The position numbers and the translations under genes were made by a program. From positions 136,966,268 to 137,030,267 of the forward strand of contig CM068827.1 in NCBI GenBank assembly GCA_028554795.2: 64,000 nucleotides of DNA, read 5' to 3'. Shown here in pieces: positions 44,201 through 55,741 of the stretch. The DNA is from Sinohyriopsis cumingii (lineage: Eukaryota; Mollusca; Bivalvia; Unionida; Unionidae). Position 1 is the stretch's first letter. Every line of letters begins with the position of its first letter. Under the pieces are notes generated by a model. The model was not told where the DNA came from, ran no database searches, and saw only the letters and a program-made list of their open reading frames with translations.

Positions 44201-45060
44201 AATGACGTATAATATAGCCAGTATAGTACTGTTGTGTCTACAGTTCTCTGTTGAACCATAGAATATAATCTGGTGTTTGAATTCTAAATAAAATTTCAGT
44301 AAATGTCTTTGTCCAAGAATTTTGTATGAGCACTAAAATATTCCAGGGATAAAAATTAATAATTTCATACAATAAAATTTCAACTCAAGATGGTCACAAC
44401 GAAACGAACACCTTGACACCAAGTGTTTAGAAGCCCAACTGGGATAAATTCTCCATAGGAAAAGGTTATACAGCCTTAGTAAGCTGCAAAATAGATACGC
44501 GTATGAGGGTCACATGATCACTTTCAAGAAAAAGGTAGAAGCTATTTAATGTCTAAGGTCACGTATTCCAGTACAGCCTCAGTCTCACTCTTTGTATCCG
44601 ACAATAAAAATAAATAACAAAAATTATTTACTCAACTGTTACTAATTTTGAATTAAGGTCAGGAACTATGTCAGCATTAGGTGTTTACGACTAAACGATC
44701 AGCTCAAACTAATTTCTGGAAAATATTAAATTCCAGTAAAAAAATTACATTACTTTAACATGTAATGAAATAAAAAAAATTAAACTTACAAACAGACAAT
44801 TAAATTAAATCAAATACAAATTAAGTCAAATATACATAATGCCGTTCAAAAGGTCACACATTGCAACATATTTTGCATTTCCAATTTTGTCAATGCAGTT
44901 GTCGATTTTTGGCATTGGAAATGAATCCAATTTGGTCACCATATACACATTTGTATAGATGTTACAAATGCGTAAAATGTTACATGGTTTTAGCACAAAA
45001 ATACATGGCGAACTCCAGTCACTTTTACCTGGTTCTCTGAAATAATTTTCCAGCAAATAC
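41270..45060 (-). mobile_element. Degraded Gypsy retrotransposon with 1.8-kb tandem duplication
   Basis: On the minus strand 45056-44838 reads as the N-terminal reverse-transcriptase region (REPGKSDWSSPCIF, TKLDSFPMPKIDNCIDKIG). RT/RNase H remnants follow twice: about 43900-43110 (APNFSQSFKLSVDASDVGVG) and 42240-41270 (GYWQ-like start, then VCKIQNKHQTLLKWNLMLQE). A non-coding block of about 0.8 kb is duplicated at 42260-43085 and 44055-44838, so a unit of about 1.75-1.8 kb occurs in tandem. Many stops and shifts; clearly dead. Confidence 0.82.
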
Positions 45061-45329
45061 TCATTAAAATAAATTCTCCAACTATTCCTGTGGAATCTAC
45101 AATGTTAACGTCATGGTAGGTTTTATGCTCTCGTGTTGGAAAATCTGGAAACAAGTGCTCGTATTCAAAACGTAGCTGTTTTAATTCGTTTTTCTTCTTG
45201 TAGCTGCAGACGTGAAAATGTCTGGTCCATATTATTCATTTCTGCATTCCAAAGACTGGTTACATCAAAGTCATTACAGTCTGGTTGCATTCCGTCACTT
45301 AAATCCTCACAGTGTGGGACGGATACAGC

Positions 45330-46240
45330 TTAAATGACTGAATTCGATCACCATTGGCAAGTTGACTGAACAGGTGTCCCCCGTTTATCATTATACAATA
45401 AAGGTTATAAATATATATTTTGTGTTATAGATGTGTTTTTTAAAATCAGCATAAGTGATATCCTTGATTTAAATCACGTTGGGAGTTAGCGCGAGCTTTA
45501 AAAAATCATTTGTAAACTAATTGTTTTGCACCCTCTATGATGGCTAACTGAAAACAAACACTGAATTTCGAACCAACCCTTTCTGAACGAAGTTAAAAAC
45601 AAAAAATAAAAAATCCAACACCGTCATTTTGTCACGATTACAATTCTGAAACCAATGTCATTGTCGCGAAGCGATTTTAAAGAAGATTGAAATAAGAGTT
45701 TTGGAAATATTTTTAACATCAGCATACTCTCCAATACATCGATGTGGTTACCTGGGGAAAGCCTACAATGAATCGTACAATTTCACCATCAGATGTGATG
45801 CAGAAGAAGTGCCGCTTCAGACTAAAGAGACAGCATTTTGCTTCCTTGTTTGGAATGTTTGTAACATGCTCAAGGAAACAATAAAGAAATGTTAAGAGCA
45901 GGAAACTGTGCTCACATTAGAAGACCAAAAGTACTTTGGACAAAAGTTAATACCGAACTACATGACATAACTGTTAGTTTCACAGTACGGTTGCTTGGAT
46001 GTTACCCTAAAGTCTGTAAAATGGAAAATCTGAATTGAGAAGAGCTAAACGAATATTTTACCTGACATAGAGTCACCAAGAAAAACGACAGCATGTACAG
46101 TATCAAAATCGATCACAGAACACGTAAAGTGGGAAAACCTTGTGTCCAGGAAATGAAAATCCGTTGGAAGGGATATCAACCCAATTTCGATTTTTTTTAA
46201 ATTTCAGCTTCACAAGTTATCTATTATAAAAAGAAGTAAA
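45330..46240 (+). pseudogene. Decayed Polinton integrase
   Basis: DNA such as TTCGATCACCATTGGCAAG (45345) matches the first-Asp region of the integrase at 20780. The SH3-like region is recognisable near 45970. The chromodomain (HRTRKVGKPCVQEMKIRWKG, about 46115-46170) ends with YYKKK. Many stops. It begins directly after the dead Gypsy element; no inverted repeat is visible at either side. Confidence 0.85.
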
Positions 46241-46264
46241 AGTGACTAATATACATTTAAGTAT

Positions 46265-46620
46265 TGGGTCCCTTTTCCGAGTTCATCCATGCAAGAACTG
46301 CAAAGACAAACTGAACAACAGTGTGCGTGGTGTGGATAGCTTGTTCCTAAAATTCAAAACACCTTTTCTGTCACTTCTTTGTGGTGTATTGTGTCATTGG
46401 CGCCGCTATTGACAACGTGGTTTGCAAAATAAACAACTGTGGGTGGTCATTTTATGCAGCAGTTGTATTTGTTGTCTTCTTTCCTATCCTTCACAGCAGC
46501 AACAACTGCAGCAAAGCCAATGCCATTCACAATTTATCCAGTCACAGCCACCCTTTGAACCGATAGAAAATCATTCCTGGTTGACATATGGTCGCTCTTC
46601 GGAGACAATTTAACTATTAA
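46265..46620 (+). pseudogene. Decayed copy of the small Polinton membrane protein
   Basis: Aligned with 21679-22095: TGTGTGCGTGGTGTGGATAG (WVWCG), VPK-like codons, GTGTATTGTGTCATTGGCGC (VYCVIGA) and the CAA/CAG-rich tail. Stops and shifts throughout. Confidence 0.8.
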
Positions 46621-47485
46621 TGATCGATTTATTTTACATTGTTATTGACACGTTCTATGGATATGCTTCCCAGCGAAATTACCTCAAAGCTATACGATTA
46701 GATAACAAAACTAATTGGAAAGTTGCGATGGTAGGAATTATTTATTCCACTCGAGTTTTAAATATTGGTGGGACACAAAGGCAATTCTGGTCAAAATACT
46801 CAATAAACAAGCACAATAACACTTGGACAAAATACCCAAGCTTTTACGAAAATAACATAAGATACAAGAACCTGCTAATTCACAGCTGAATATGCATATC
46901 ATAGAAATTCTCGAAGGATCATATTGTAATAGTCGCCATCTCGTCGGTATGAATTCAGCTTTTTTTTGTAAACGAACCGATTGACAAAAGCAATCGACAA
47001 AACTCACCCAAGAGTACTGATCGACTACCGTGCACCTTGTCGTCGTCTAACAATCCATTTTTCTGGCAGCAAAACGTGACCCATCACATTTTCTCCCATT
47101 TTTGTTTGCTGTTCTGGGTGGGAAAACTGACCTTGTTTTAGCCATGGACATCAATGAAAACAGCCAATTCTTCAAACATTTATGACACCCTATGTAAATA
47201 AATGAAGTACTCAATTTGACGATTGTGTATTTTAATGTGGTAGAGTACAATGTGGTATGGAGTCATTCCTTTCAAAGTAGATTCTGCCACCTCCAGCGCC
47301 GGAGACAAACAATTAAGGAAATACCTATCACGTTTACGTATGAATTTGTGCATCCGCATTATCTTTCTCGTAGTAAGTCGTATTAGGACAGAGCTGTCAT
47401 CAGTATTAAAGAATATCTGGGGCAAAATATATTCTCTGAAGAAGTCACTATAAACAACATTTTCAAAATCGATTCTCAGTGAATT
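46620..47485 (+). pseudogene. Decayed Polinton minor capsid gene
   Basis: Recognisable patches: KAIRLDNKTNWKVAMVGIIY (about 46680-46740) and GVIPFKVDSAT (about 47250). The middle is poorly conserved and partly deleted. Confidence 0.82.
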
Positions 47486-47504
47486 TTAACTGACGCATCC
47501 TGTG

Positions 47505-47692
47505 TTCCGAGGAGTAGCTAGGAAAGGAGAACATGGTTTTTGGAGATATGTTGAAATCGGTCGTATCCTACTCTGAACAGCGAAGAAGAAGCAGGAAACT
47601 ACGTCGAAAATATTCCAAAGCGCACAGATATGACTACAAAAGGAATGAAAAGAAAATAACCGTCATAGACTTGGACATTTTCTATTACTAAA
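47505..47692 (+). pseudogene. Decayed pVI-like gene with internal deletion
   Basis: The start (FRGVARKGEHGF-like) and GATATGTTGAAATCGG match 23030-23080. The basic C terminus (LRRKYSKAHRYDYKRNEKK-like) and the DLD.F.Y end match 23340-23435; the middle is missing. Confidence 0.78.
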
Positions 47693-47696
47693 AATC

Positions 47697-48790
47697 ATGT
47701 ACCGAGTTTCTTGTGAATACTCCACTACAGAACTTGATACGTTTGCAGTGCCCATGATGATGATGATGATGATGTAAGAGTCCCAGAGGATATAATGATA
47801 TCCGGTGTGGTGTTCTTTGACGATCTCAGCTCACACTGAGTTAGAAATCAAAGGTCATACCGAAGATTACATTGATCTGAAAAAGTCACTTGTACCTAAT
47901 GTCATCGTCTTCACAGCTGACAACAACAATCCATGCAATGATGCTAGAATCGCTTCTCTCTGCACTTTCATGTTGTTGTTGTTCAGCAAGTTGAATGTGT
48001 CCTTAAACAACAAGCTGTTCAGCAGTACCATTACCGAACGTACCTAGAGAATCTACCGATGGAAAGGAAGCCAATAATACACTTATTGATGCGTCTGGAT
48101 GTTATTGGAGCGAAACCCGACACATTAGCGGCAATCAAAGACACATACTTGACATGGCTAGTGACTTCATAATGTAGGATTTTATGACTGCTAAATGAAA
48201 ATCAGACATGGACATAGTTTAGAAATGATGGATCATTTACACTTGGACATTTTGTTGTAAGACAAGTTGACTGGAGTAAATATTCGCCTGACGTAGTATC
48301 AGTGTAGTATTATGCTACATTTGATAGATGTTGCTAACAGGTACAAAACCTACATCGCAGAAGCCAGACTATATACGACGTATAGAAGTATTACCTAAGT
48401 AGGAGACGATACCCCAGTCAAGTTCTGACAAGAAAAATTGCCAAGTATCTCATATGACGAGTGGAATTCAAATCCTTTACTATTGCCTCTAGCTCCTCTC
48501 CAAGAACAATGATATGGTCTCCACTGAGTCAGCTCCCTAAACGTTTATTTATTGGCATCAAAGAAATGCTGCAGTTAGCCAAAATACTCGTAGAGAAATC
48601 ATGTCCCATTCGAACACTTCAGTGTATCGATGGTAGACGTGATCTGAGACAGTCAAACTTTTCCCCCCAGACCATTTCAACCTGACTTTGCCCAGAAGAG
48701 TTACATGCGATCTTACTTGAATCCATTTGAAGCTCCAGAACGATTATCGACCAACGATAATGGCTTAAAGAAGAAATAGTATTTATGTCA
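47697..48790 (+). pseudogene. Decayed Polinton major capsid gene
   Basis: The sequence follows 23453-24763 in order: the repeated ATGATG, ELEIKGHTEDYIDLKKS (about 47820), LNNKLFSSTI (48005), HLDI/LLDKL-like (48240), and SSPRTMIWSP and QLPKRLFIGI (48500-48550). Heavily shifted. An AATAAA follows at 48811. Confidence 0.82.
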
Positions 48791-49162
48791 CGATAGTCAG
48801 AACAGGAATAAAACTTTGTCTTCTGTTTTGCCCACCTCTTTGCGGGCCACTTAACATTGTTATTGTTGTCGAATCGATTATCATAGTAAGCAATCATCAC
48901 AACCAACGACTGATGTCGTGTAAAACAGACAAAGTTGGAGTCTTCTCTGGAAGAAGCATGGATACACGTCCCAGAAGACACAAACCTGAACGTGTGGTGT
49001 AAAGACTTAAAAGACTATTTGACGCACTACTGATTCTCTTGAAAACGATTAGTTATTTCTATGGATGTTTGTTCTTGTTTTTTACTTAAAATTTCTTTTG
49101 ACCACAGACAGGCCCATCATGTTAAACCTGTGGAATTTTGTTATATTGCATTTCCCCTTGTC
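48791..49162. other. Spacer before the LTR retrotransposon
   Basis: No gene or repeat recognised. Confidence 0.5.
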
Positions 49163-49167
49163 CCCAT
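49163..49167. repeat. Target duplication CCCAT of the Gypsy element, left
   Basis: Matches CCCAT at 54259-54263. Confidence 0.93.
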
Positions 49168-49352
49168 TGTAACGTAATGCATATGTACATGTATTAGTCT
49201 AGTTCACAGTAAGGTTGTACGAGTTGTTTCCCTTCTTACTGTTGTAAGCGCTTGTCAAAAGAAGAGTGGAACAGTGGTGACAGGAGAGTGAATAAAACGT
49301 GTTGAGCACAGCCCAGTCTTCTGTCTTGAATTTGTCATAGAAAGACGTTACA
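49168..49352 (+). repeat. Left LTR
   Basis: Begins TGTAACG, ends CGTTACA; contains GAATAAAACG as the poly(A) signal. It differs from the right LTR by G versus A in GTTGTTTCCC. Confidence 0.95.
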
Positions 49353-49365
49353 TGGTGTCAGAAGG

Positions 49366-50463
49366 ATGGCATTTTCGCCTACATCATCAATACCTTTTCC
49401 GCCGAAACTGGAGCTTCGGGGAAATTTGTCTGCGAACTGGAAAAAATTCAAAAGAGTCTGGGTGAACTATGAAGTAGCTACGGGGCTGGCAGAAAAAGCG
49501 CCAAAACTGAGAATAGCCACTCTTCTTACGTGTTTAGGGCCAGACGCCATAGAACTGTTTGATACCTTCACATATGAGAATGATGGAGACAAAGATAAAC
49601 CTGACAAAGTGCTTGACAGATTTGAAAAGTACTGTATAGGAGAAACAAACGAAACCTATGAACGGTACAATTTCAATTGTCGACAACAGGAAGCAGGTGA
49701 GAGCATTGATGCCTACGTAGCTGCGCTAAGGTCACTAGCACAAACGTGTAATTACGGTGATTTAGAGGACAGTCTGTTGCGAGACAGAATGGTAATTGGG
49801 ATAAGAGACAACAGCACCAGGAGAAAACTGTTGCAAGACAAGAAGTTAACCTTAAGAACTTGCATAGATATCTGTCGAGCAAACGAAAAAACGCAAGAAC
49901 AGATGAAAGCTATGAATCAGGAAGAAGTGTCGGCATTAGCACAAAAGAAGAGTGAAAAGTCAAGAAAGCAAAGTCAGCTGCAAAGAGAGTGTGACTACTG
50001 CGGGAAAGAACATGAAGCAAAGAAAGAAGCTTGCCCGGCCGTAGGGAAAATATGTGCAGAGTGTGGGTTAAAGAACCATTTTGCAGTAAAGTGCAAACAT
50101 AAAACTCCAAAATGGAAAGCACACAAAAAGAAATACAAGCAGAAAGAAGGAGTAAAAGTTATAGATGATAATTCAAGTATTGATAGTGAAAGTGAAGAAT
50201 TTGTGTTGACAGTAGAAGAAGTTAATGGGATAGAAACATACCCAAAGAAATTGTTTGCCAAAATGACTTTAGGTGAGAGTCTGATAAATTTCCAATTAGA
50301 CTGTGGCTCAACAGTTAATATAATCTCTGAAACAGATTATAAGACAATATGCCATGATGACAAACTGAAGCACCTGGAAAAGAACAATGTGACACTTGTT
50401 ATGTATAACAACAGTGAAACAAGAGCCTTGGGTAAAAGAAAATTGCACATTACAAATCCATAG
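49366..50463 (+). pseudogene. gag: Gag and protease part of the Gypsy polyprotein, ends at TAG
   Basis: 365 residues. A capsid-like helical region comes first (about 20-190; FEKYCIGETNETYERYNF, GESIDAYVAALR). Two cysteine knuckles follow (CDYCGKEHEAKKEAC and CAECGLKNHFAVKC), then a retropepsin-type site LDCGSTVNII, where DCGS replaces the usual D[ST]G. TAG (50461-50463) is followed in the same frame by more pol sequence, so the stop is likely a point mutation rather than the natural end. Confidence 0.88.
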
Positions 50464-53400
50464 AATAAGAAAGTTTACATCTTAGAGTTTGTAATTGTAC
50501 AAGGGAAGGCAAGACCCCTACTTGGAGCCCAAGCAGTACAGAAAATGAAACTAATTACTGTAAATAAACAACATATCATGGCAGTGGAGACAACACCAAA
50601 CCTCGTACAGGAATATGAAGACATATTCAATGGAGAAGGTCTCTTGGAAGGAGAACTCCACCTTGAACTGACAGAACAAGCCAAACCAGTAAAACTGCCA
50701 GTGAGGAAAATTCCATTAGCTGTTAAGCCGAAGTTGAGGGCAGAAATTCAACGACTGGTGAAACTTGGAATATTGACTATTGTTGTTGTTGTTGTGGGGT
50801 TTAACGCCATTTTTCAGCACACGATAGGCTATACATTGCGGCCAGTATTAATGGTGGAGGAAGAACCCGGGAAAACCCCGGAAAGAACCACCGACCCTCG
50901 AGAAGCTACTGGCAAGCTTTCTCACATACCCACATTGGCTGAATCTTAGACTCGAACCGCCGCAGACAGAGGTGAGATGGCAGTGATCCGTAACGTAGAG
51001 CGCTTTAGACCACTCGGCCACTCGGGGCCCCGGAATATTGACTAAGGAGAAAGAACCAACAGACTGGATTTCTAGCATGGTGGTGGTTATGAAGAACAAC
51101 GAGAAATACGGCTGTGCATTGACCCACAACCTTTAAATAAGGTCTTGAAAAGAAACCATTACCCAATTCCAACGATAGAAGATGTTCTGCCAGACCTGAG
51201 CAAGGCGAGAATTTTTACTGTTGTGGATGCAAAAAATGGGTTTTGGCATGTTAAGTTAGATGAGGAATCTAGCAAACTCACCACATTTGGAACGCCATGG
51301 GGACGATACAGATGGAGGAGAATGCCATTTGGTATAGCACCAGCGCCAGAAGAATTTCAGAGGAGAATTGATGAAGCTTTGGAAGGGATTCAAGGTGTGA
51401 AAGCAATTCATGATGATATTCTAGTTTGGGGAAGTGGTGAAGATGATGCTAAGGCCACAGATGATCATGACAGAAAGCTTCGTAAACTTTTTTGAGAGAT
51501 GTCGCACAAAGAATGTTAAATTGAACAAAGATAAGATGAAATTGAGGCAGAAGGAAGTCACATTCATGGGACATGTGATCTCTGCAGAAGGGTTGAAAGT
51601 TGACAGTGCAAAGGTAGAGGCAATCAAAGAAATGCCTATACCGACCGATAAACAGGCAGTCCAGCGACTGTTAGGTATGGTGAACTATGTTCAGAAGTTT
51701 GCTCCAAGGCTATCGGAAGTGACAGAGCCATTAAGACAGTTGATCAAGAAGGACGTCGAGTTTTATTGGGATCAAATTCATGATAAATGCCTTCATGAAA
51801 TTAGAGAGATATTGACATCAGCACCAGTTCTAAGGTACTTTGACCATGAGAAGGACACTATTCTTCAATGTGATGCATCGGAAACAGGGCTAGGGGCTTG
51901 TTTGCTGCAAGAGGGGCACCCAGTAGCCTATGCCTCACGTGCACTCACAGTGACTGAGGTAAATTATGCACAAATTGAGAAAGAGCTACTAGCAATAGTT
52001 TTTGGAATGGAAAGGTTTGAGAACTATGTCTACGGGAGACGAGTAGTCATAGAAAGTGACCACAAACCACTTGAAATAATCTGCAAGAAAACTTTAGTTA
52101 GTGCACCAAAGCGACTGCAAAGAATGCTGTTAAAACTGCAGAAATTTGACTTCATGGTAGTCTACAAGCAAGGTACAAAGATGTACATGGCTGATACATT
52201 GAGTCGTGCATGTTTGCCCTGTAACAAGAAAGTATGTGATAGCGATAGAGTATTTGAGGTTGATACCCGCTCATTCACAGAGAAAGCAATAGAAAGTGTG
52301 AGCATGGTTGAGTATCTACCAGTTTCTATTGAACGCATCACTGAGATTCAGAGAGAAACTGAAACAGATTTTCAGTTATGACAGTTGAAAAAAGTCATTC
52401 AAAGAGGATGGCCCGAAGAAAAAAAAGTACTTCCACAAGAACTACAGTATTACTCTCCTTTCCGAGAGGAACTGACATTACAGAATGGCCTGATTTTCAA
52501 AAGTGACCGTGTAGTGATCCCTGCCACACTGAAAGGTTCGATAATGGAAAGGCTGCACTCCAGTCACATAGGAATACAAGGCTGTCTGCGAAGAGCCAGA
52601 GAAGCTATATATTGGCCAAACATGAATCGCGAAATAGAAAACTACATTGCGAAGTGTGAAACATGCAATGCATATTCTTTTCAGCAGCAGAAAGAATCAC
52701 TCATAAGTCACGATGTGCCTACCAGGCCATGGGAGAATATAGGTGTAGACCTATGTGAATTTGACAGCAAAGCATATCTGGTCACAGTAGACTATTATTC
52801 AAATTTTGTTGAAGTTGATAGACTTTATAATAAGACTGCCAAAGAAGTCATCATGAAAGTGAAAGCTCACATGTCCAGGTATGGAATACCAGATGAACTT
52901 GTATCAGACAATGGACCACCATTCTCAGGAAAAGATTTTTCAGAATTTGCACGTTCTTACGAGTTCAAACACAAAACTAGCTCACCAGGATACCCTCAAT
53001 CAAATGGAAGAGTGGAGAACGCAGTGAAAACGGTGAAGAGATTAATGAGGAAATCAGTACAATCTAGATCAGATCCCTACCTTGCGCTACTGGATTTCCG
53101 GAATACACCAACAGAAGTATTGCAGTCATCACCAGCACAATGCATGTTCAATAGGCGTACAAAAACTTTACTGCCTATGTCAAAAAGACTCTTAATGCCA
53201 AGGACACAGTCACAGGAAACTACCAGATCTAAGTTGTTGGTAAACAAAAGGAAACAAGAAAAATACTACAATAAGAGTGCAAAGGATTTGCAACCATTAC
53301 ACACTGGAGATGTTGTTAGGGTTAAACCCAGTGACAAACATGGTACTTGGCGAAAGGCATACGTAGAAGGAAAAGTTGACATTCGCTCTTACAAGATTCG

Positions 53401-53746
53401 GACAGAAGATGGTAGTGTGTATCGCAGGAACAGAAAATATCTGCGAGCTACAAGTGAAAAGTTCATAGACCCTGATATTCAGGATCTACACCCAACACCC
53501 GCTGAATCGCAAACACCAGAAATTCTTATGCCGTCTGAAACATGCAAAACAGAAACAGAAATTCATGTACCACAAGAAATTGAAAAAACCAATAGTGGTG
53601 CAAAGATTACATCTCAGAACAAATCTAGACCAAAGATGAGCGAACAACAACCATTGAATAATAATGGCGGATCTCCAGACAACTATCAGACATCTAGAGG
53701 GAGAAATGTTAAGAAACCTGTGTATTTGAAAGACTATGTCACCTAA
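50464..53746 (+). pseudogene. pol: RT, RNase H and integrase of the Gypsy polyprotein
   Basis: The frame after the TAG (VYILEFVIVQGKARPLLGAQ) leads to the RT N terminus (PVRKIPLAVKPKLRAEIQRL), cut by a SINE at 50780-51044. RT resumes with IDP..LNKVLKRNHYPIPTIE and the catalytic AIHDDILVWG. RNase H has LQCDASETGLGACLL. The integrase has HSSH..CETC zinc residues, then VDLCEF, SDNGPPF and SNGRVENAV (DDE). Two compensating frameshifts (near 51105 and 51460) and TGA at 52379-52381 break it. The tail after the integrase is Gln/Ser/Pro-rich. Confidence 0.93.
50780..51031 (-). mobile_element. Full-length SINE inside the RT gene
   Basis: Same family as 10138-10378, minus strand, with the tRNA head at the right end. 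Perfect 13-bp duplication GGAATATTGACTA at 50767-50779 and 51032-51044. It postdates the retrotransposon. Confidence 0.96.
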
Positions 53747-54073
53747 ATATGAATGTATGTTAATTCCTAGGACAGTGATGCAAAGTTGAAAATAAGGGTG
53801 GATAGAAAATTGAGTTAAGACAGAAAGAACTTTAAATAATTCATTTTAGTAAATCATTTGCTAGTGATACCTAGGAAAGCTGGCCATTCCTATATTAAAG
53901 AATAATCTCATTTTGATTCTGCATGCATAAAGCTGAGAATTCTAGTCTGATTTTATTGGTAGTAAATTTAGTACTCTTGAAAGAAAGTGCTCATAGCATA
54001 ACAAAGGAATTGTATATTAACATTATGTGCCAGCAAGCAAGTTAATGGAGAAAATCTATTTTAAGAAGGGAGA

Positions 54074-54258
54074 TGTAACGTAATGCATATGTACATGTAT
54101 TAGTCTAGTTCACAGTAAGGTTGTACGAGTTATTTCCCTTCTTACTGTTGTAAGCGCTTGTCAAAAGAAGAGTGGAACAGTGGTGACAGGAGAGTGAATA
54201 AAACGTGTTGAGCACAGCCCAGTCTTCTGTCTTGAATTTGTCATAGAAAGACGTTACA
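54074..54258 (+). repeat. Right LTR
   Basis: 185 bp, followed by CCCAT (54259-54263). Confidence 0.95.
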
Positions 54259-54429
54259 CCCATCACGTTAAAATTATGGACATTTTTCATTGCCCCGGAA
54301 TGACTCGTCATATTAATCTCTGATATAAAATTTAAATTATCCACTTTTGTCCTCTGATTAGCCCACATTAACAAATATTTCCCCCTATGAAACTTCGAAC
54401 CGCACATTCATGAGACAGTACCTTCGTGG

Positions 54430-54680
54430 GGGGCCCCGAGTGGCCGAGTGGTCTAAAGCGCTCTCCGTTACAGATCACTGCCATCTCACCTCTGTCTTAG
54501 CGTTGGTTCGAGTCTCGGATTCGGCCAGTGTGGGTATGTGAGAAAGCTTGCCAGTAGCTTCTCGAGGGTCGGTGGTTCTTTCCGGTGTTTTCCCGGGTTC
54601 TTCCTCCACCATTAATACGGCCGCCATGTATAGCCTATCGTGTGCTGAAAAATGCCGTTAAACCCTACAACAACAACAAC
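54430..54680 (+). mobile_element. SINE, near full length
   Basis: tRNA-like head, core and CAA tail of the same family; no clear target duplication seen. Confidence 0.92.
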
Positions 54681-55514
54681 AAAACTTTCAAAATTTTATG
54701 TTTTTTCCTGCTTCACATTGGTATGTTTATCTGCACAAAATTCTGAGCCGTATATCTGAATTTTAATCAGCGCAATACCAATCGTGCCCAAACACTTAAT
54801 CAACAAAACTATTTCTGTATCAAATTACTGAAGATTTACACATGAGAAAATTAAAAGCACGAAAGATAAAAGAGAACGTGGCTGCCATAGTGAAATAGAG
54901 GAAGGTAAACTAAGATGCTGAAATAAATCTTGAAATGGGTGAAATCTGTAACCCAAAATCAATACTAATACGTGCCACAATCTGATACATAATATATACA
55001 TGATAATAAAAACTATACAAAATCAACACATATACGACATGCAAAAGACGTAAAGATAGGGATAATCTAATAATACCTTTAAGTAATAAAATAGTGGAAA
55101 ATATGAAACGCGTTCCAGGAAAAGCTGAACTCTTTTGTAACATACCATGGAAAAGAAAATCATCGATTACAGGTGGTACATGAAGTGGAGTCGCCGCTTC
55201 CATTTCTAATAATTTCCAAAATTTCACAAAATTAGAGGCATAATTTCAACGTTTTGCAGCCGTGAAACGAAAGGGTAATTTTCCGTACCTATACTGATAA
55301 AAGGATGATTTTCCATGCTTAATTGTCCTGAGGAAAAGATGATTTTCTTTCCTGAGATGCTTTTCTATATTTGCCTTGACGTCAAGATGATTTTCCACAC
55401 TTGTCCTGATGCTTTTTTGTATGATGCCTGCAAGAAAAACGTGAGTTTTTAAATGATGGTAAGTCTTGAAGATTCGATGGTTCAAATTTGTTCAACACTC
55501 CAACTTTGGTCACT
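54681..55514. other. Intron sequence without recognised features
   Basis: AT-rich unique sequence. Short GATGATTTTCC-type phrases recur at 55295-55395. Confidence 0.5.
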
Positions 55515-55741
55515 TACGTTGTTGTTGTTGTTATAGGGTTTAATGACATGTTTCAGCACAAGATAGGCTGTACATGGCGGCCAGTATAAATGGTGGTGGA
55601 AGAACCAGGGAAAAGCCCGGAAAGCACCACCGACCGACGAAATGCTACTGGCAAGCTTTCTCACGTACCCACAGTGGCCGAGCCTGAAAGTCTCTTACAT
55701 AAGCAGAGGTATTAGGCTAAGACGATAGGTAGATCGTTTAG
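55515..55741 (-). mobile_element. Diverged SINE
   Basis: Minus-strand copy: CAA tail, TTTAATGACATG for the tail motif, core GGCAAGCTTTCTCAC, and an eroded head. Confidence 0.88.

Larger units (their letters stand above)
49168..54258 (+). mobile_element. Gypsy-type LTR retrotransposon, recent
   Basis: 185-bp LTRs (TGTAACG..CGTTACA) differ at one visible site. A perfect 5-bp duplication flanks them. A primer-binding-site-like TGGTGTCAGAAGG follows the left LTR and a purine tract (AAGAAGGGAGA) precedes the right LTR. Gag with CCHC-like knuckles, protease, RT, RNase H and integrase are in order. A SINE, two stops and two shifts break the polyprotein. Confidence 0.96.
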
